Assembly (NCBI RefSeq): GCF_002093625.1
Contig: NZ_MRWD01000004.1
Location: forward strand, 1-64,000
Source: Rouxiella silvae
GTDB lineage: Bacteria; Pseudomonadota; Gammaproteobacteria; Enterobacterales; Enterobacteriaceae
DNA: 64,000 nucleotides
Direction of reading: 5' to 3'
How positions within the stretch are numbered: the stretch's first letter is position 1; each line of letters begins with the position of its first letter. The notes under the pieces are model-generated. The model was not told the origin of the DNA. It saw only the letters and a list, made by a program, of their open reading frames with translations, and did not search any database. The translations under genes were made by a program, and so were the position numbers. Positions 8,912-18,160 of the stretch are shown here, one piece after another.

Positions 8912-9439
8912 TTAGAACATACGTCTGATAATTGATCTGTTGCCTGAAAAATAATGTTTAGCGACGGCAAAAACGTGGCCCAGTAAAATTACCCCTACGG
9001 TGATACACGCATAGCGATGCAGCTCGAAGAAGAACTTATTCACCTCAAGACTTGTGACTGGCTGCGGTATTGGGAACAGACCAAACAGGTTGTATCCATT
9101 TTGCAGCATCAAAAAACCTGAAATCAGCGTCACAAAAATCGCCAGATAGAAAATTTCATGGGCAAACACTAAAACGTTTTTCTTCATGCGGCTGACATCT
9201 GCGGCATAAGGCACGGAAGGCCGGAAAAAGCGCCAGCTAAACCGCACGATCATCACTGGCGTGGCCAGTGTGCCGAGCGTCATATTTAAAACAGAGAAAA
9301 ATTGGAAATAGGGTGTGCCCTGCAGGGCATGTAATAAATACCCCATAAACATGGCATAAATAATAATAACGGCAACGGCCCAGTGTAAAATACGGCTAAA
9401 CCTGTCATAGCGGACGCGTGGTGCAATACTGTTTTCCAT
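8912..9439 (-). CDS. Cytochrome b561 family protein
   Basis: A 175-residue inner-membrane dihaem cytochrome of the bacterial b561 type (CybB-like), with four hydrophobic helices (about 18-40, 50-70, 95-115 and 145-165). Candidate haem ligands are the His in ILHWAV, VFAHEIF, FELHRYA and LLGHVF, one per helix region. Such proteins pass electrons between the quinone pool and periplasmic acceptors. It starts 33 bases after the TonB-dependent copper receptor on the same strand, so the two are probably one operon, suggesting a role in metal reduction at the envelope. That role is inferred. Confidence 0.85.
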   Translation of the reverse strand: MENSIAPRVRYDRFSRILHWAVAVIIIYAMFMGYLLHALQGTPYFQFFSVLNMTLGTLATPVMIVRFSWRFFRPSVPYAADVSRMKKNVLVFAHEIFYLAIFVTLISGFLMLQNGYNLFGLFPIPQPVTSLEVNKFFFELHRYACITVGVILLGHVFAVAKHYFSGNRSIIRRMF

Positions 9440-9472
9440 TGAATGTTAATTCCTTGTTTATACTGATTTATT

Positions 9473-11431
9473 TTAGAATTTTACCTGTATGGAAGCCCAC
9501 ACATTGCGGCCCGGTTCAGGAAGCTGTTTTTGGGCCGAGAAGCCAAAGTCTTTGTTACCCGCCATATTCAGGTGCTCGGCATACTGTTTATTAAACAGAT
9601 TATCGACGCCGCCGTTGAGCTTCACTTGCTGTGTCAGCGCATAGTCCACATTCCATGAAACCACGCCAAATCCGGCACTTGGCCCCATGTCTTTGCCAGT
9701 CACATTGCCAGAATCTCTAGCGACGCGCGTTTGTGCACTGACCAGACGCAGAAGCAGGCTGGAGTTCCAGTCATTGCCCGCATAGTTCAGCGTCAGTCTT
9801 GAGTCGACCGGCGGTATTTGCGGTAAAGGCTGGTGGTCGCTTCGATTGTTTCCCCACGCCCATGCAAGCGTAGCTTCAAGCTTCCATCGCTCACTGAGGG
9901 CGTAGGCGCTGCCGAGTTCTGCGCCCATGATCTGGGCATTAACATTGCGAGTGGCCTTTGAAGGTGTGGCGTAATCAAAGACTATAAAATCATTGACTTG
10001 ACCAAGATATCCGGCGAACCAAGCTTCGGTATTCTCGCCTTTATATTGGGTACCAAAATCGAACTGAGTGGTTTTCTCGGTGCGAACGTGGTTGATATTT
10101 CCCGCGCTCGAAAACATCTCCCAGTAGTCAGGCATCCGCTCTGTATAACCCACGCCGATATATGACTTAAGCGGCAGCGTGGCCGAGGTCATTTCATAAC
10201 GGGTAAAAGCGCCCGGCAGTATTTCTGTGCGTGAGGCTTCTGGCATACGCAGATCTTTCACCTGCCACCGGTCTACTCTTGCTCCACTGATGATTTTTGC
10301 TGCGGTGGTCGTTTCGGTCGTCAGTTCTGCAAACAGTCCAGACTGGTTGAGGCTGGCGTTCTTTTTCCACTGCGTCATCCCATTGCTGCGGTGAGAGCTG
10401 CTTTGGGTATCGAGACCTGCCACCAGTTGATGCACAGGCCCTTGCCAGGTACTGGATATTCGCGATCCGTAGGTCGTTCTGTCGACGCGTGACGCCATCT
10501 TCATGCCCGATGACGCATCTCGCAGGGAGTAGTTATCCATAATATGGTCGGCATGGTTGTAGTAAATGCGCCAGCTGAGTGCGGATAGCGTCTCGCTGAT
10601 GTTGCGCTTTTCCAGCAACAGACCGGCGCTTTTACGTAGAAACTGTGCCCCGTCCATGCCGCGTCCGCCGTAACGTGCCTCACCATCACCGGTTCCCAGA
10701 CTCAACTCAGCCAGACTGTCGTTATCCGGCGTGATGCCAAGGCTGAGATCGGCATTCCATTTATCCCAATGGCTCGGTACCTTTAGCCCATTGCCATCGC
10801 GATAATCATCTGCCCGAGATTTCCCTGCCGCCAGTTTGAGATAACCAGACTCGCCGCCTAACGTGGTATCGATATTTTGGTCAAAACGCCCCTGACTGCC
10901 CACCAGTGAGTTAGCTTCACCGTTAAAAGTAGGTTGGGTAATATTTTCAGGTTTACTCTCGAAGAGAACGGTTCCAGCAGAGGCCATCGGGCCCCAAATA
11001 ACCGTCTGCGGACCTTTAATCACGGTAAGCAGGTCAAAACTGGCAGGGGAAATATAAGAAGTGGGCGCATCCATACGACCGCCGCAACCGCCATAAATGG
11101 CCCCACCGTTAGTAAGAATATTTAAACGCGAGCCAAACATGCCGCGTAATACTGGGTCGCCATTACTGCCACCGTTTCGAACCTGCGAGAATCCGGGGAT
11201 CGATTTTAAGAGATCAGAGCCGTCGCTGGCTGGAACCGGCTGACGAGGCGCCTTGGTTGAGGTTACGGTGGTGAGCGGAGAATCCAGCGGCGCACTGATA
11301 GTAATAATGTCGGAAGAAGGGGTGGCGTGAACACTGAATGTAGAAACAACGGCAAATAAGCAGGCTGTCCTTTTCGCTGATTTACTCGTGATTGACGCAG
11401 AGGTTTTTATTACCTCAAAATAATTAAGCAT
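9473..11431 (-). CDS. TonB-dependent copper receptor (OprC/NosA-like)
   Basis: An outer-membrane beta-barrel receptor energised by TonB. The 652 residues include a signal peptide (about 1-36, ending in VHA), a plug domain with DLLKSIPGF, GDPVLRGMFGSR and the family-specific GGCGGRMDAPT near residue 115, then a long barrel. The plug closely resembles the TonB-copper family (OprC of Pseudomonas, NosA), and the C-terminus NVWASIQVKF ends in Phe as barrels do. A typical strong TonB box was not identified. It is first in an operon with cytochrome b561. Confidence 0.85.
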   Translation of the reverse strand: MLNYFEVIKTSASITSKSAKRTACLFAVVSTFSVHATPSSDIITISAPLDSPLTTVTSTKAPRQPVPASDGSDLLKSIPGFSQVRNGGSNGDPVLRGMFGSRLNILTNGGAIYGGCGGRMDAPTSYISPASFDLLTVIKGPQTVIWGPMASAGTVLFESKPENITQPTFNGEANSLVGSQGRFDQNIDTTLGGESGYLKLAAGKSRADDYRDGNGLKVPSHWDKWNADLSLGITPDNDSLAELSLGTGDGEARYGGRGMDGAQFLRKSAGLLLEKRNISETLSALSWRIYYNHADHIMDNYSLRDASSGMKMASRVDRTTYGSRISSTWQGPVHQLVAGLDTQSSSHRSNGMTQWKKNASLNQSGLFAELTTETTTAAKIISGARVDRWQVKDLRMPEASRTEILPGAFTRYEMTSATLPLKSYIGVGYTERMPDYWEMFSSAGNINHVRTEKTTQFDFGTQYKGENTEAWFAGYLGQVNDFIVFDYATPSKATRNVNAQIMGAELGSAYALSERWKLEATLAWAWGNNRSDHQPLPQIPPVDSRLTLNYAGNDWNSSLLLRLVSAQTRVARDSGNVTGKDMGPSAGFGVVSWNVDYALTQQVKLNGGVDNLFNKQYAEHLNMAGNKDFGFSAQKQLPEPGRNVWASIQVKF

Positions 11432-11651
11432 TTTAAAACTCTTTAATTAATTATAATTAAAGGATGGCGTGGACGACATACGTCTTAGACAGCCATTCCT
11501 TTAACTGAATGATAGCGATATTTTTTTAGGGACTTAATGATATTTATTGGCTGTAGTTTTACACGTAATGTAGATGATGAAGATAGGCTCTGCGTTGCAG
11601 AATCCACTCCCGTTTTTTAAGAAATATCTTTTGCTTCGGCTTTGTTGTTTA
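11432..11651. promoter_or_regulatory. Intergenic region before the copper receptor
   Basis: About 220 AT-rich bases between the receptor start and the prepilin peptidase stop. A perfect 14-bp palindrome TTAATTATAATTAA lies at 11447-11460, 16 bases before the receptor start codon, and may be an operator. No Fur-type 19-mer was recognised. Confidence 0.4.
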
Positions 11652-12389
11652 TTAATTAATGAGGAAAATTAAAATGGTGACGATAATAGGGTAGGGGCCA
11701 AAGGGGAAAGCTTGTCCAGATTTAACTTTTAATAAAATTAATCCGCTAAGCAGGGCCAATATGCAGGAAATCATCATAATATTCCAAAGTTGGGTATAGC
11801 CTACCCATGCACCAAGCGCTGCGAACAGTTTTATATCCCCGCCTCCGAGCCCTTCCCGTTTCTTCAGTAAATAGAATATTTTTGAAAGCATCCACGGCAC
11901 GGCATAGCCTAATGCTGCTGCCAAACAGGCATCCTGCCAATCAATTCGTCCTCTGCCTGCAAAGGCAACGGCCAGACCAGACACCAACAGTGGATACATC
12001 AGCCGATCGGGCAAAAGCATAGTCTTGGCATCAATACAGGCAAGCGGAACCAACAGGCAAAGCGCGAAAAGGATAATAGCAGCGTCAACGCTGGGGCCGT
12101 GCTGCCATACGACCCAGCCAAATAGGGCCGCCATCAGCGCTTCAATTAAGGGATAACTCGGTGATATTGCCGACCGGCAGTCGGCACATTTACCCTTTAG
12201 TAACAGCCAGCCGAGGACCGGAACGTTGTGTCGCCAGCGCAGGGGGTGAAGGCATTCGGGGCAAAAAGAGGCGGGAAAACTTAATGATATCTCTTCGCCA
12301 CAGAGGGCCTTGGGCAATCTGTAGATAACTACATTAAGGAAACTTCCTATCACTGCACCGAGCATTACTGACAACAATATCATTAACAT
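11652..12389 (-). CDS. gspO: Prepilin peptidase / N-methyltransferase (A24 family)
   Basis: An inner-membrane aspartyl protease that cleaves prepilin-like leaders after Gly and methylates the new N-terminus. The 245 residues show the N-terminal zinc site (CPEC and CADC, residues about 43-72) and both catalytic Asp motifs: IDAKTMLLPD near residue 120 and GGGDIK near residue 182. Multiple hydrophobic segments follow. It is divergent from the pseudopilin operon at 12,715 and should process all four pseudopilins there. The length is that of a short GspO/PilD. Confidence 0.9.
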   Translation of the reverse strand: MLMILLSVMLGAVIGSFLNVVIYRLPKALCGEEISLSFPASFCPECLHPLRWRHNVPVLGWLLLKGKCADCRSAISPSYPLIEALMAALFGWVVWQHGPSVDAAIILFALCLLVPLACIDAKTMLLPDRLMYPLLVSGLAVAFAGRGRIDWQDACLAAALGYAVPWMLSKIFYLLKKREGLGGGDIKLFAALGAWVGYTQLWNIMMISCILALLSGLILLKVKSGQAFPFGPYPIIVTILIFLIN

Positions 12390-12714
12390 AATGAAGGCCT
12401 CATTGCTTAAATTCCCTTATTTTCTCTTATTCATTAGGCTCTTTGTCACACACATAAGCCAGCGTAATCTTTTTATCGTACGATTAATTTTATTATTCTT
12501 AATTTCCTGTCGATTAATGACGTTGATTTGTAATTTAAATCGATATTGTGGATTATAAAGCGGCCAGAACATGAGAATATTCTATAGATGGCTGAGTTAA
12601 TTCTCAGTTGTTCAAAGAGGCTTCCCCTGTTATCCACTCTGGCTTTGCTGAAAAATAGCAGAGCGAAATATAATTATCATATTTATCTCATTATTCACCT
12701 CACCTGAGGATTTT
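12390..12714. promoter_or_regulatory. Divergent promoter region of the secretion/pilus cluster
   Basis: A 325-base AT-rich spacer. A plausible sigma70 promoter for the rightward operon is TTGCTG (12645-12650), 18 bases, TATAAT (12669-12674). The start codon at 12715 is preceded by a GAGG ribosome binding site. The low GC content compared with neighbouring genes is compatible with silencing by H-NS, which is an inference. Confidence 0.5.
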
Positions 12715-13134
12715 ATGAAGTTAACGAATTTAAAACATAAAACACAAAGCGGATTTACGTTGCTTGAGCTTCTCGTTGTTTTAATGATTATCGCACTGCT
12801 CGCCGGATTTGTCGGCCCGAAACTTTTTTCGCAGGTCGATCAGGCCAAACAAAAGACCGCGCGTAGCCAAATGAAATCCCTGTCCGAGTCGTTGGGTCAA
12901 TATCGTCTCGATGTGGGGCAATATCCGACAGCAAGTCAAGGGCTGAAAGCATTGACTCATATGCCCAGCGGTGTAAAAGGTTGGCGCGGTCCCTATTTGA
13001 GCCAGGAAGTCCCTAACGATCCGTGGGGGAATGCCTACCAGTGGAATAACCCGACCAAAGACAAGAATGCCATTTACGAGGTTGATATATTTTCAATGGG
13101 TATCAACGGAAAGTCCCTGAATTACGGTTTCTAA
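12715..13134 (+). CDS. gspG: Major pseudopilin, GspG-like
   Basis: A 139-residue type IV prepilin-like protein. The cleavage site is Gly13|Phe14 in SGFTLLELLVV, with Glu at position +5, followed by a hydrophobic helix. The remainder has the GspG fold signature: QYPTASQGLKAL, the GWRGPYL loop, NDPWGNAYQW and a C-terminal calcium-loop-like region with DIFSMG. It would form the main pseudopilus. It heads the operon and has a GAGG ribosome binding site. Confidence 0.92.
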   Translation: MKLTNLKHKTQSGFTLLELLVVLMIIALLAGFVGPKLFSQVDQAKQKTARSQMKSLSESLGQYRLDVGQYPTASQGLKALTHMPSGVKGWRGPYLSQEVPNDPWGNAYQWNNPTKDKNAIYEVDIFSMGINGKSLNYGF

Positions 13135-13147
13135 CGTTGGTCTACTA

Positions 13148-13603
13148 ATGTGCAAATTAATTCTTCTTTGGTCGTTTTTATTTTTCGCCTCGCCGACCTA
13201 TGCCCACTGCTGGCAAGAGGCGGGCGAACGCTACGGCATTGAACCCGAACTGCTACAGGCCATTGGGATTGTTGAATCCAATTTAAATCCAGCGGCACGA
13301 AGTAAAAATAAAGACGGCAGTTACGATATTGGCTTAATGCAAATTAATAGTCGAAATATACCGACGCTGAATAAATTTAATATTTCCGAGCAGCAGCTCA
13401 TTGAAAATCCCTGTTTAAGCGTCATGAGTGGCGCATGGATCTTGGCGGGCTTTATTCGGAAAAAAGGCTATGGCTGGGAAGCCGTGGGTGCCTATAACGC
13501 AGGACTTGCACCCAAGAATGCCGGACTGCGTAAACGTTATGTTAAACGCGTTTGGCCGCACTATCAGCGCTTGATTGAACAACGTACGGCCAAACTTCGG
13601 TGA
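13148..13603 (+). CDS. Lytic transglycosylase, IpgF/VirB1-like
   Basis: A periplasmic enzyme that cleaves peptidoglycan, usually to open a path for an envelope machine. The 151 residues have a signal peptide (1-19, ending in TYA), the catalytic Glu in IGIVESNLNP (about residue 42), and the SLT motifs IGLMQINS and AYNAG. Such small transglycosylases accompany type III and IV secretion and type IV pili. Here the gene sits between gspG (13 bases away) and gspF (6 bases away), so it is part of the machine. Confidence 0.9.
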   Translation: MCKLILLWSFLFFASPTYAHCWQEAGERYGIEPELLQAIGIVESNLNPAARSKNKDGSYDIGLMQINSRNIPTLNKFNISEQQLIENPCLSVMSGAWILAGFIRKKGYGWEAVGAYNAGLAPKNAGLRKRYVKRVWPHYQRLIEQRTAKLR

Positions 13604-13609
13604 ATGTGA

Positions 13610-14785
13610 ATGAAAACCTTTGATGTCACTTTATTGCTTAACGGTAAGAGTTCTATACAGCGAATTCGGGGCAAATCGGCCGATGAAGCAAGAATAAACG
13701 CAGCGGCGGGTGGGGCTTTAGTTATTAAGGTTAAAGCCTGCCAGCAGTGGAAGGGCGGTAAAAAGCCGTTTCCGCTGGTGCTATTTACCCAAGAACTGGT
13801 CGCGCTGCTTGAGGCGGGATTGGTGGTGGTCGAGGCTATTGAAGCTCTGCACGAAAGCTGCAGGGAAGAGTTTCAGCGTCAGGTTCTGTTTTCCTTGCTG
13901 CAGGAACTGTATCAGGGGTGTCAGCTTTCACAGGCAATGGCCGCCCAGGCGCACATTTTCCCTGCCCTCTTGGTGAGCACTGTTGCCTCTTCGGAGCAAA
14001 CTGGACAGTTGGCGACCGCGCTGACGCGCTTTCAGTTTTATGAAAAACGAATCGACATTTTACGTAAACGCATCCGCTCTACCTTGCTCTACCCGTGTGT
14101 CGTACTCAGCGTGGGTGCACTTATCATGTTCTTTTTACTCGGTTTTATTATCCCACGCTTTTCAGTGGTGTTTGCTGGGATGAAGAATCCCTCTTCTAGC
14201 GCACAGTTTATTGTCTGGTGGGGGAAGTTAGTCACCCAGCATGGAATGTTACTGCTGGTCGCAACGCTGATTTCGACGGTTGCGCTGGTGGTATTGCTGC
14301 GCAGTAAGGCGATGAAGACAGTGATGATGAACGTGTTAATGCGCATTCCGCAGCTTCGGTCTCAGTTTGAGCTTTCGGTTTTGATCCGCTTTTACCGCAC
14401 TTTGGGCTTATTACTGCAAGGCGGAATGCCGGCGGTTGACGCGCTTGAGATGACCGGCACGCTGCTGCCTGCCAGCTACTGGCCAAGGCTCAAAGGGGTG
14501 TTGAATGAGGTCCGTGAGGGAAAAGCGATATCGCAGACGTTAAATAATTATCAATTGACTACCCCTGTGGCTGCACGGTTGCTGGCCGTTGGCGAGCGCG
14601 GCGGTGAGCTGCCCGCGATGTGTGAGCGAATTGCGGCGTTTTATGACGAGAGTCTGGAACGCGCGATCGAAACCTTCAGCAAAGTGTTTGAGCCGGTGCT
14701 GATGCTGCTCGTCGGCGGTATGGTCGGCATGGTGGTGTTTCTTCTTTACATGCCAATCTTCGAGATGGCGGGGAGCCTGTCATGA
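13610..14785 (+). CDS. gspF: Inner-membrane platform protein, GspF/PilC-like
   Basis: A polytopic inner-membrane protein that links the assembly ATPase to the growing pseudopilus. The 391 residues have two repeated GspF domains (about 60-180 and 260-380). Transmembrane helices lie near residues 160-185, 210-230 and 360-385. The motif LYPCVVL and the C-terminal FEPVLMLLVGGMVG are typical. The 3' end overlaps gspE by 4 bases (ATGA). Confidence 0.92.
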   Translation: MKTFDVTLLLNGKSSIQRIRGKSADEARINAAAGGALVIKVKACQQWKGGKKPFPLVLFTQELVALLEAGLVVVEAIEALHESCREEFQRQVLFSLLQELYQGCQLSQAMAAQAHIFPALLVSTVASSEQTGQLATALTRFQFYEKRIDILRKRIRSTLLYPCVVLSVGALIMFFLLGFIIPRFSVVFAGMKNPSSSAQFIVWWGKLVTQHGMLLLVATLISTVALVVLLRSKAMKTVMMNVLMRIPQLRSQFELSVLIRFYRTLGLLLQGGMPAVDALEMTGTLLPASYWPRLKGVLNEVREGKAISQTLNNYQLTTPVAARLLAVGERGGELPAMCERIAAFYDESLERAIETFSKVFEPVLMLLVGGMVGMVVFLLYMPIFEMAGSLS

Positions 14786-16419
14786 CACGGTTCATTGATT
14801 CGACAGTAGAAGAGTTTCAGTTTTGGCTAACACAAGAGAGTGCACCGCGCTGTGAGCATCTCGAACAACTGCTAAGCGACTGTCCGGAAAAACTGCATCC
14901 GCTAGCCGAGGCCTTTGGGCTTTATCCTCTGAGTGCAGAGCAGCTCGCGGGTGCGGAACTTGATTTCACCCACTTGCCGCTTGCCGAGGCTCTCTCTCAC
15001 GGGGCTTTACCGCTCAGGTTCAACGACAGCAGCTATTTACTGCTCAGCGATCCATTCTCCCTGCCGCTGCGACAGTGGGCACAGCGCTATACCGATAAGC
15101 TGGGGCTCTGTCAGCCCTCGTGGATAACCGGGCAGCTTGAAATACTGTCTCGCCAGCAGCGCACCACCGACCATCTCGGGCAGCAGGAGTCGGAAGACTC
15201 AGCGGACGATTTGCTCACCGATATCTCGCTCGTATCACTGTCACGCGAGCAAAGTCCGGTCATTAAATTGGTTAACGCCACGCTGTTCGATGCGTTGCAA
15301 AGCCGCGCCAGCGATATTCATCTTGAAAGCGTTAACGATGGCTTGGTGGTGAAATACCGTATCGACGGCGTCCTGCATTTCATTACGCGCTGCAACGGCA
15401 CTCAGCAGGCGGAACAGGTTATCTCAAGGCTTAAAGTCTTGGGCTGTATGGATATTTCAGAGCGCAGAATTCCGCAGGATGGGCGTTTCAAAGCGCTTAT
15501 CCAGCAGCGCCCGGTAGATTTTCGCGTGTCGATTATGCCCAGCATTCACGGCGAGGACGCGGTGCTGCGCGTTTTGGACAAATCACATGAGCAAAATCTT
15601 CGGCTTGAAACTCTAGGTTTTGACCAACGAACGCTGGATTCAATTCGCCAGTTAACCCACATGCCTTATGGCATGGTGCTGGTGACCGGCCCAACAGGCA
15701 GCGGTAAATCCACCACGCTGTATTCGGCGCTCAGTGAATTAAACAGCGGTGAGAGCAAAATCATCACCATTGAAGACCCGGTCGAGTATCAGCTCAGCGG
15801 TGTTTTGCAGATCCCGGTTAATGATAAGAAAGGGCTGACCTTTGCCCGCGGGCTTCGCGCCATTTTGCGCCACGATCCAGACATCATATTGGTCGGTGAA
15901 ATACGCGACAGCGAAACGGCGGGTATTGCGGTTCAGGCCGCGCTTACCGGGCACGTAGTTTTGTCATCCGTGCACGCCAACAGCGTTTTTAGCGTGCTCG
16001 AACGTTTTCTTTATATGCAGGTTGAGCCGGTCAGTTTGATAACCGCGTTGAACGGCGTGGTGGCGCAGCGGTTGGTTCGCCAAATTTGTCCGCACTGTCG
16101 TGAAGAGAAGCACCCCGATGCACAGCAGGTAAAAGACTGGAATCTGACCGCCGAACAGCTGCAAAAAGGCGTCTGGGCCCAGGGTCGCGGTTGTGAAAAG
16201 TGTCGCGACAGCGGCTATCACGGACGTTTAGCGCTGGCAGAGGTGCTGTTTTTCAGTGATGCCATGAAAGAGGCCATGCTGGCGCGTTCATCGATTAGAA
16301 ACTTAAGAGAGACCGCCTTGAAAGACGGATTCATCCCCCTGCGAGATATCGCTATTGATGCCGCATGCAAAGGGCTCACCACCCTACAGGAAGTGAAACG
16401 TGTTATTTCAATACACTAA
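14782..16419 (+). CDS. gspE: Secretion/pilus assembly ATPase, GspE-like
   Basis: A cytoplasmic hexameric ATPase that drives pseudopilus assembly. The 545 residues begin with one divergent N-terminal domain (1-170). The ATPase core has Walker A GPTGSGKST at 303-311, the Asp box ITIEDPVEYQ, and Walker B ILVGEIRD near residue 370. The zinc motif CPHC (436-439) and CEKC (471-474) is the GspE/PilB tetracysteine site, absent from PilT retraction ATPases. No PilT-like gene accompanies it, which favours secretion over retractile pili. It overlaps the next gene by 20 bases. Confidence 0.95.
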   Translation: MTRFIDSTVEEFQFWLTQESAPRCEHLEQLLSDCPEKLHPLAEAFGLYPLSAEQLAGAELDFTHLPLAEALSHGALPLRFNDSSYLLLSDPFSLPLRQWAQRYTDKLGLCQPSWITGQLEILSRQQRTTDHLGQQESEDSADDLLTDISLVSLSREQSPVIKLVNATLFDALQSRASDIHLESVNDGLVVKYRIDGVLHFITRCNGTQQAEQVISRLKVLGCMDISERRIPQDGRFKALIQQRPVDFRVSIMPSIHGEDAVLRVLDKSHEQNLRLETLGFDQRTLDSIRQLTHMPYGMVLVTGPTGSGKSTTLYSALSELNSGESKIITIEDPVEYQLSGVLQIPVNDKKGLTFARGLRAILRHDPDIILVGEIRDSETAGIAVQAALTGHVVLSSVHANSVFSVLERFLYMQVEPVSLITALNGVVAQRLVRQICPHCREEKHPDAQQVKDWNLTAEQLQKGVWAQGRGCEKCRDSGYHGRLALAEVLFFSDAMKEAMLARSSIRNLRETALKDGFIPLRDIAIDAACKGLTTLQEVKRVISIH

Positions 16420-17122
16420 TCTTTGGCGGATTTTTGTCCATCCGCGACGGCTACGACTTTTTCTGGCTCAGCGTCAGGTTTGCGAAATTATCGTGGAAGA
16501 TGAGTCTGAACAGGCTACAAGCCTTGAAAAACTCCTCAGTCACATTCCCGCTCGACTGCCTTTCGTCGACCGCGTTGAATTTATTCTCGATTTCTCCCAA
16601 CTGCATTATCTGATTATTCCTTGGCACCAAGGCGTGACAACGCCCCACGAGCGAGATCTGTATGCAATAGCGTTCCATCAGCAGCAGCAGCAGGGGCAGG
16701 TATCTCCCCCTATGCGAGTAGCGTTTACCGACTTTGCCTATGGCAAAAACGGTCTTGCCGCGCTGATGAGTCAAGAAAGTTTCGATACCTACCGCGCATT
16801 GGCACTGCGCTGCCGCCTGCGTTTTATCGGCTGCCGCAGCCTGTTTGATTTTCTTTGGCGCAGTGACAAAAAAAACGCGCGAACCTGCGGCCTGTTTGCC
16901 TGCATCGGCGAAATGCAAAGCAGCTTTGTACTGCGTTTTGAAAACCAGTGGCACAGCGCTTTTACCCTGCATTTGCCTGCCGCCGACACCCAGGCGCAGT
17001 TGGCAATAGCCAACCGTCTGGCGGGAATACCCCGACTGGACTGGCACGTGATGAACACTTGTTCTGGCGATTATCGCCCGCAGTATTTTGGTCTCTCGAC
17101 TCCGGCAGAAGAAAAAGTATGA
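16400..17122 (+). CDS. PilM/GspL-cytoplasmic-domain-like protein
   Basis: 240 residues without a signal peptide or clear membrane helix. It has no motif that settles its family. By position (after gspE, before a PilN-like protein) and by the FACIGEMQSSFVLRF segment near residue 170, which resembles the second phosphate loop of actin-like PilM/GspL, I infer that it is the cytoplasmic partner of the ATPase. The N-terminal 80 residues are degenerate compared with PilM. It overlaps gspE by 20 bases and the next gene by 4. Confidence 0.6.
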   Translation: MLFQYTNLWRIFVHPRRLRLFLAQRQVCEIIVEDESEQATSLEKLLSHIPARLPFVDRVEFILDFSQLHYLIIPWHQGVTTPHERDLYAIAFHQQQQQGQVSPPMRVAFTDFAYGKNGLAALMSQESFDTYRALALRCRLRFIGCRSLFDFLWRSDKKNARTCGLFACIGEMQSSFVLRFENQWHSAFTLHLPAADTQAQLAIANRLAGIPRLDWHVMNTCSGDYRPQYFGLSTPAEEKV

Positions 17123-17619
17123 GTACTTTACATTTTAGCGCTTCGCCGACGTGGGCAATAAAAGCCTCTGTGGCGGCAATCCTGCTGTTTTTGCCGCTGG
17201 GATATTTTATGCAACAGGCATTAAGCGAAAAGCAGCAGTATCACCAAATGTTCGATGCGGTACAGACAAAATTGCAGGCACACAGAGCGGCGGCGGAAAA
17301 AATACGCCTCAGCCAAAAAGCCTTTCATCGTCAACTGCCCGGTGCAGAAAAATCGACACCGGACCTGCTGCCGCTGCAATTGTTAGGCAAAGCAATGCGT
17401 GACGACGTTGCCCTTGTCTCGCTGGATATTGACAACTCACAGCATCAGGCACGGCTGACCGTGGTGGCCGACTCGCTCAACAGCCTGCTGGATTTTACCG
17501 CGCGCTTACAGAACGTGACCAACAAGGTAGAACTTGAAAGCCACGCCACCGAAGCGGCCCCCAAAGGCCGTTGGAAAGTCAAAGCCTCGCTGAGCGTGGA
17601 GTTTCGCCATGAAGATTAA
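17119..17619 (+). CDS. PilN-like assembly protein
   Basis: 166 residues with one membrane helix (about 13-32, KASVAAILLFLPLGYF), a coiled-coil stretch (35-70) and a small periplasmic ferredoxin-like part. This is the layout of PilN, which corresponds to the membrane and periplasmic parts of GspL. The ATG at 17119 overlaps the previous stop as ATGA; a longer in-frame start at 16948 would lie deep inside the previous gene and is rejected. The family assignment rests on layout and position. Confidence 0.65.
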   Translation: MSTLHFSASPTWAIKASVAAILLFLPLGYFMQQALSEKQQYHQMFDAVQTKLQAHRAAAEKIRLSQKAFHRQLPGAEKSTPDLLPLQLLGKAMRDDVALVSLDIDNSQHQARLTVVADSLNSLLDFTARLQNVTNKVELESHATEAAPKGRWKVKASLSVEFRHED

Positions 17620-18160
17620 CTGGGGAGAAACACTCAATATGCAGGCTTTGACTGGGCGGCTGCGCTGGTATGCCTGCACGCTTTATCAACGACTGGGTCC
17701 GCTGCCGTTGCTGATTTTTGTTGTCTGGCTGGGATCACTGATTTTCCTTGGCACCGTCCTCAGCCCGGAAAATGCACGCCTTGGGCATAGCATCGAGGAA
17801 ATTCGTCAAGAGCTTGCTGTTCCTTTACCGATGCTTTCAACGGCGCAGTCCGCCCTGCAAAAAAATATGAGCATTACTGAATATCAGCAGGTTAAGGCAA
17901 TTTTCGACATTTTAAGCAAGCATCAGCTGATGGCCCAGGAGAGTCGCTATCAGTTTATTGAAGCAAGCGATACCCGTCCGGAACAGCTGGGGTTGGATAT
18001 ACCCATGAAAGGCGATTATCGCCACTTTTATGACGCGCTGAGTGAACTTACGGCAACGCTGCCGGTGAAAGTTAACGCTATCACCCTCAGTCGTTCACAT
18101 CCCGACCTCAGCGAGTTACAGATTATGCTGCGGGTCACCGTAGCCGGAGTACATCAATGA
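17609..18160 (+). CDS. PilO/GspM-like assembly protein
   Basis: 183 residues with a membrane helix at about 32-52 (LPLLIFVVWLGSLIFLGTV), a coiled-coil-prone segment (60-90) and a C-terminal domain ending in a beta pattern, as in PilO and GspM. It would form a heterodimer with the PilN-like protein. The start overlaps the previous gene by 11 bases. In-frame ATG codons exist at 17609 and 17639; the first is kept because translation is probably coupled. Confidence 0.6.
   Translation: MKINWGETLNMQALTGRLRWYACTLYQRLGPLPLLIFVVWLGSLIFLGTVLSPENARLGHSIEEIRQELAVPLPMLSTAQSALQKNMSITEYQQVKAIFDILSKHQLMAQESRYQFIEASDTRPEQLGLDIPMKGDYRHFYDALSELTATLPVKVNAITLSRSHPDLSELQIMLRVTVAGVHQ

Noticed and set aside
16451-17047. 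A 198-codon minus-strand ORF opposite the PilM-like gene
   Set aside because: It is antisense to a gene that fits the operon by overlaps on both sides. Its sequence has no motif.
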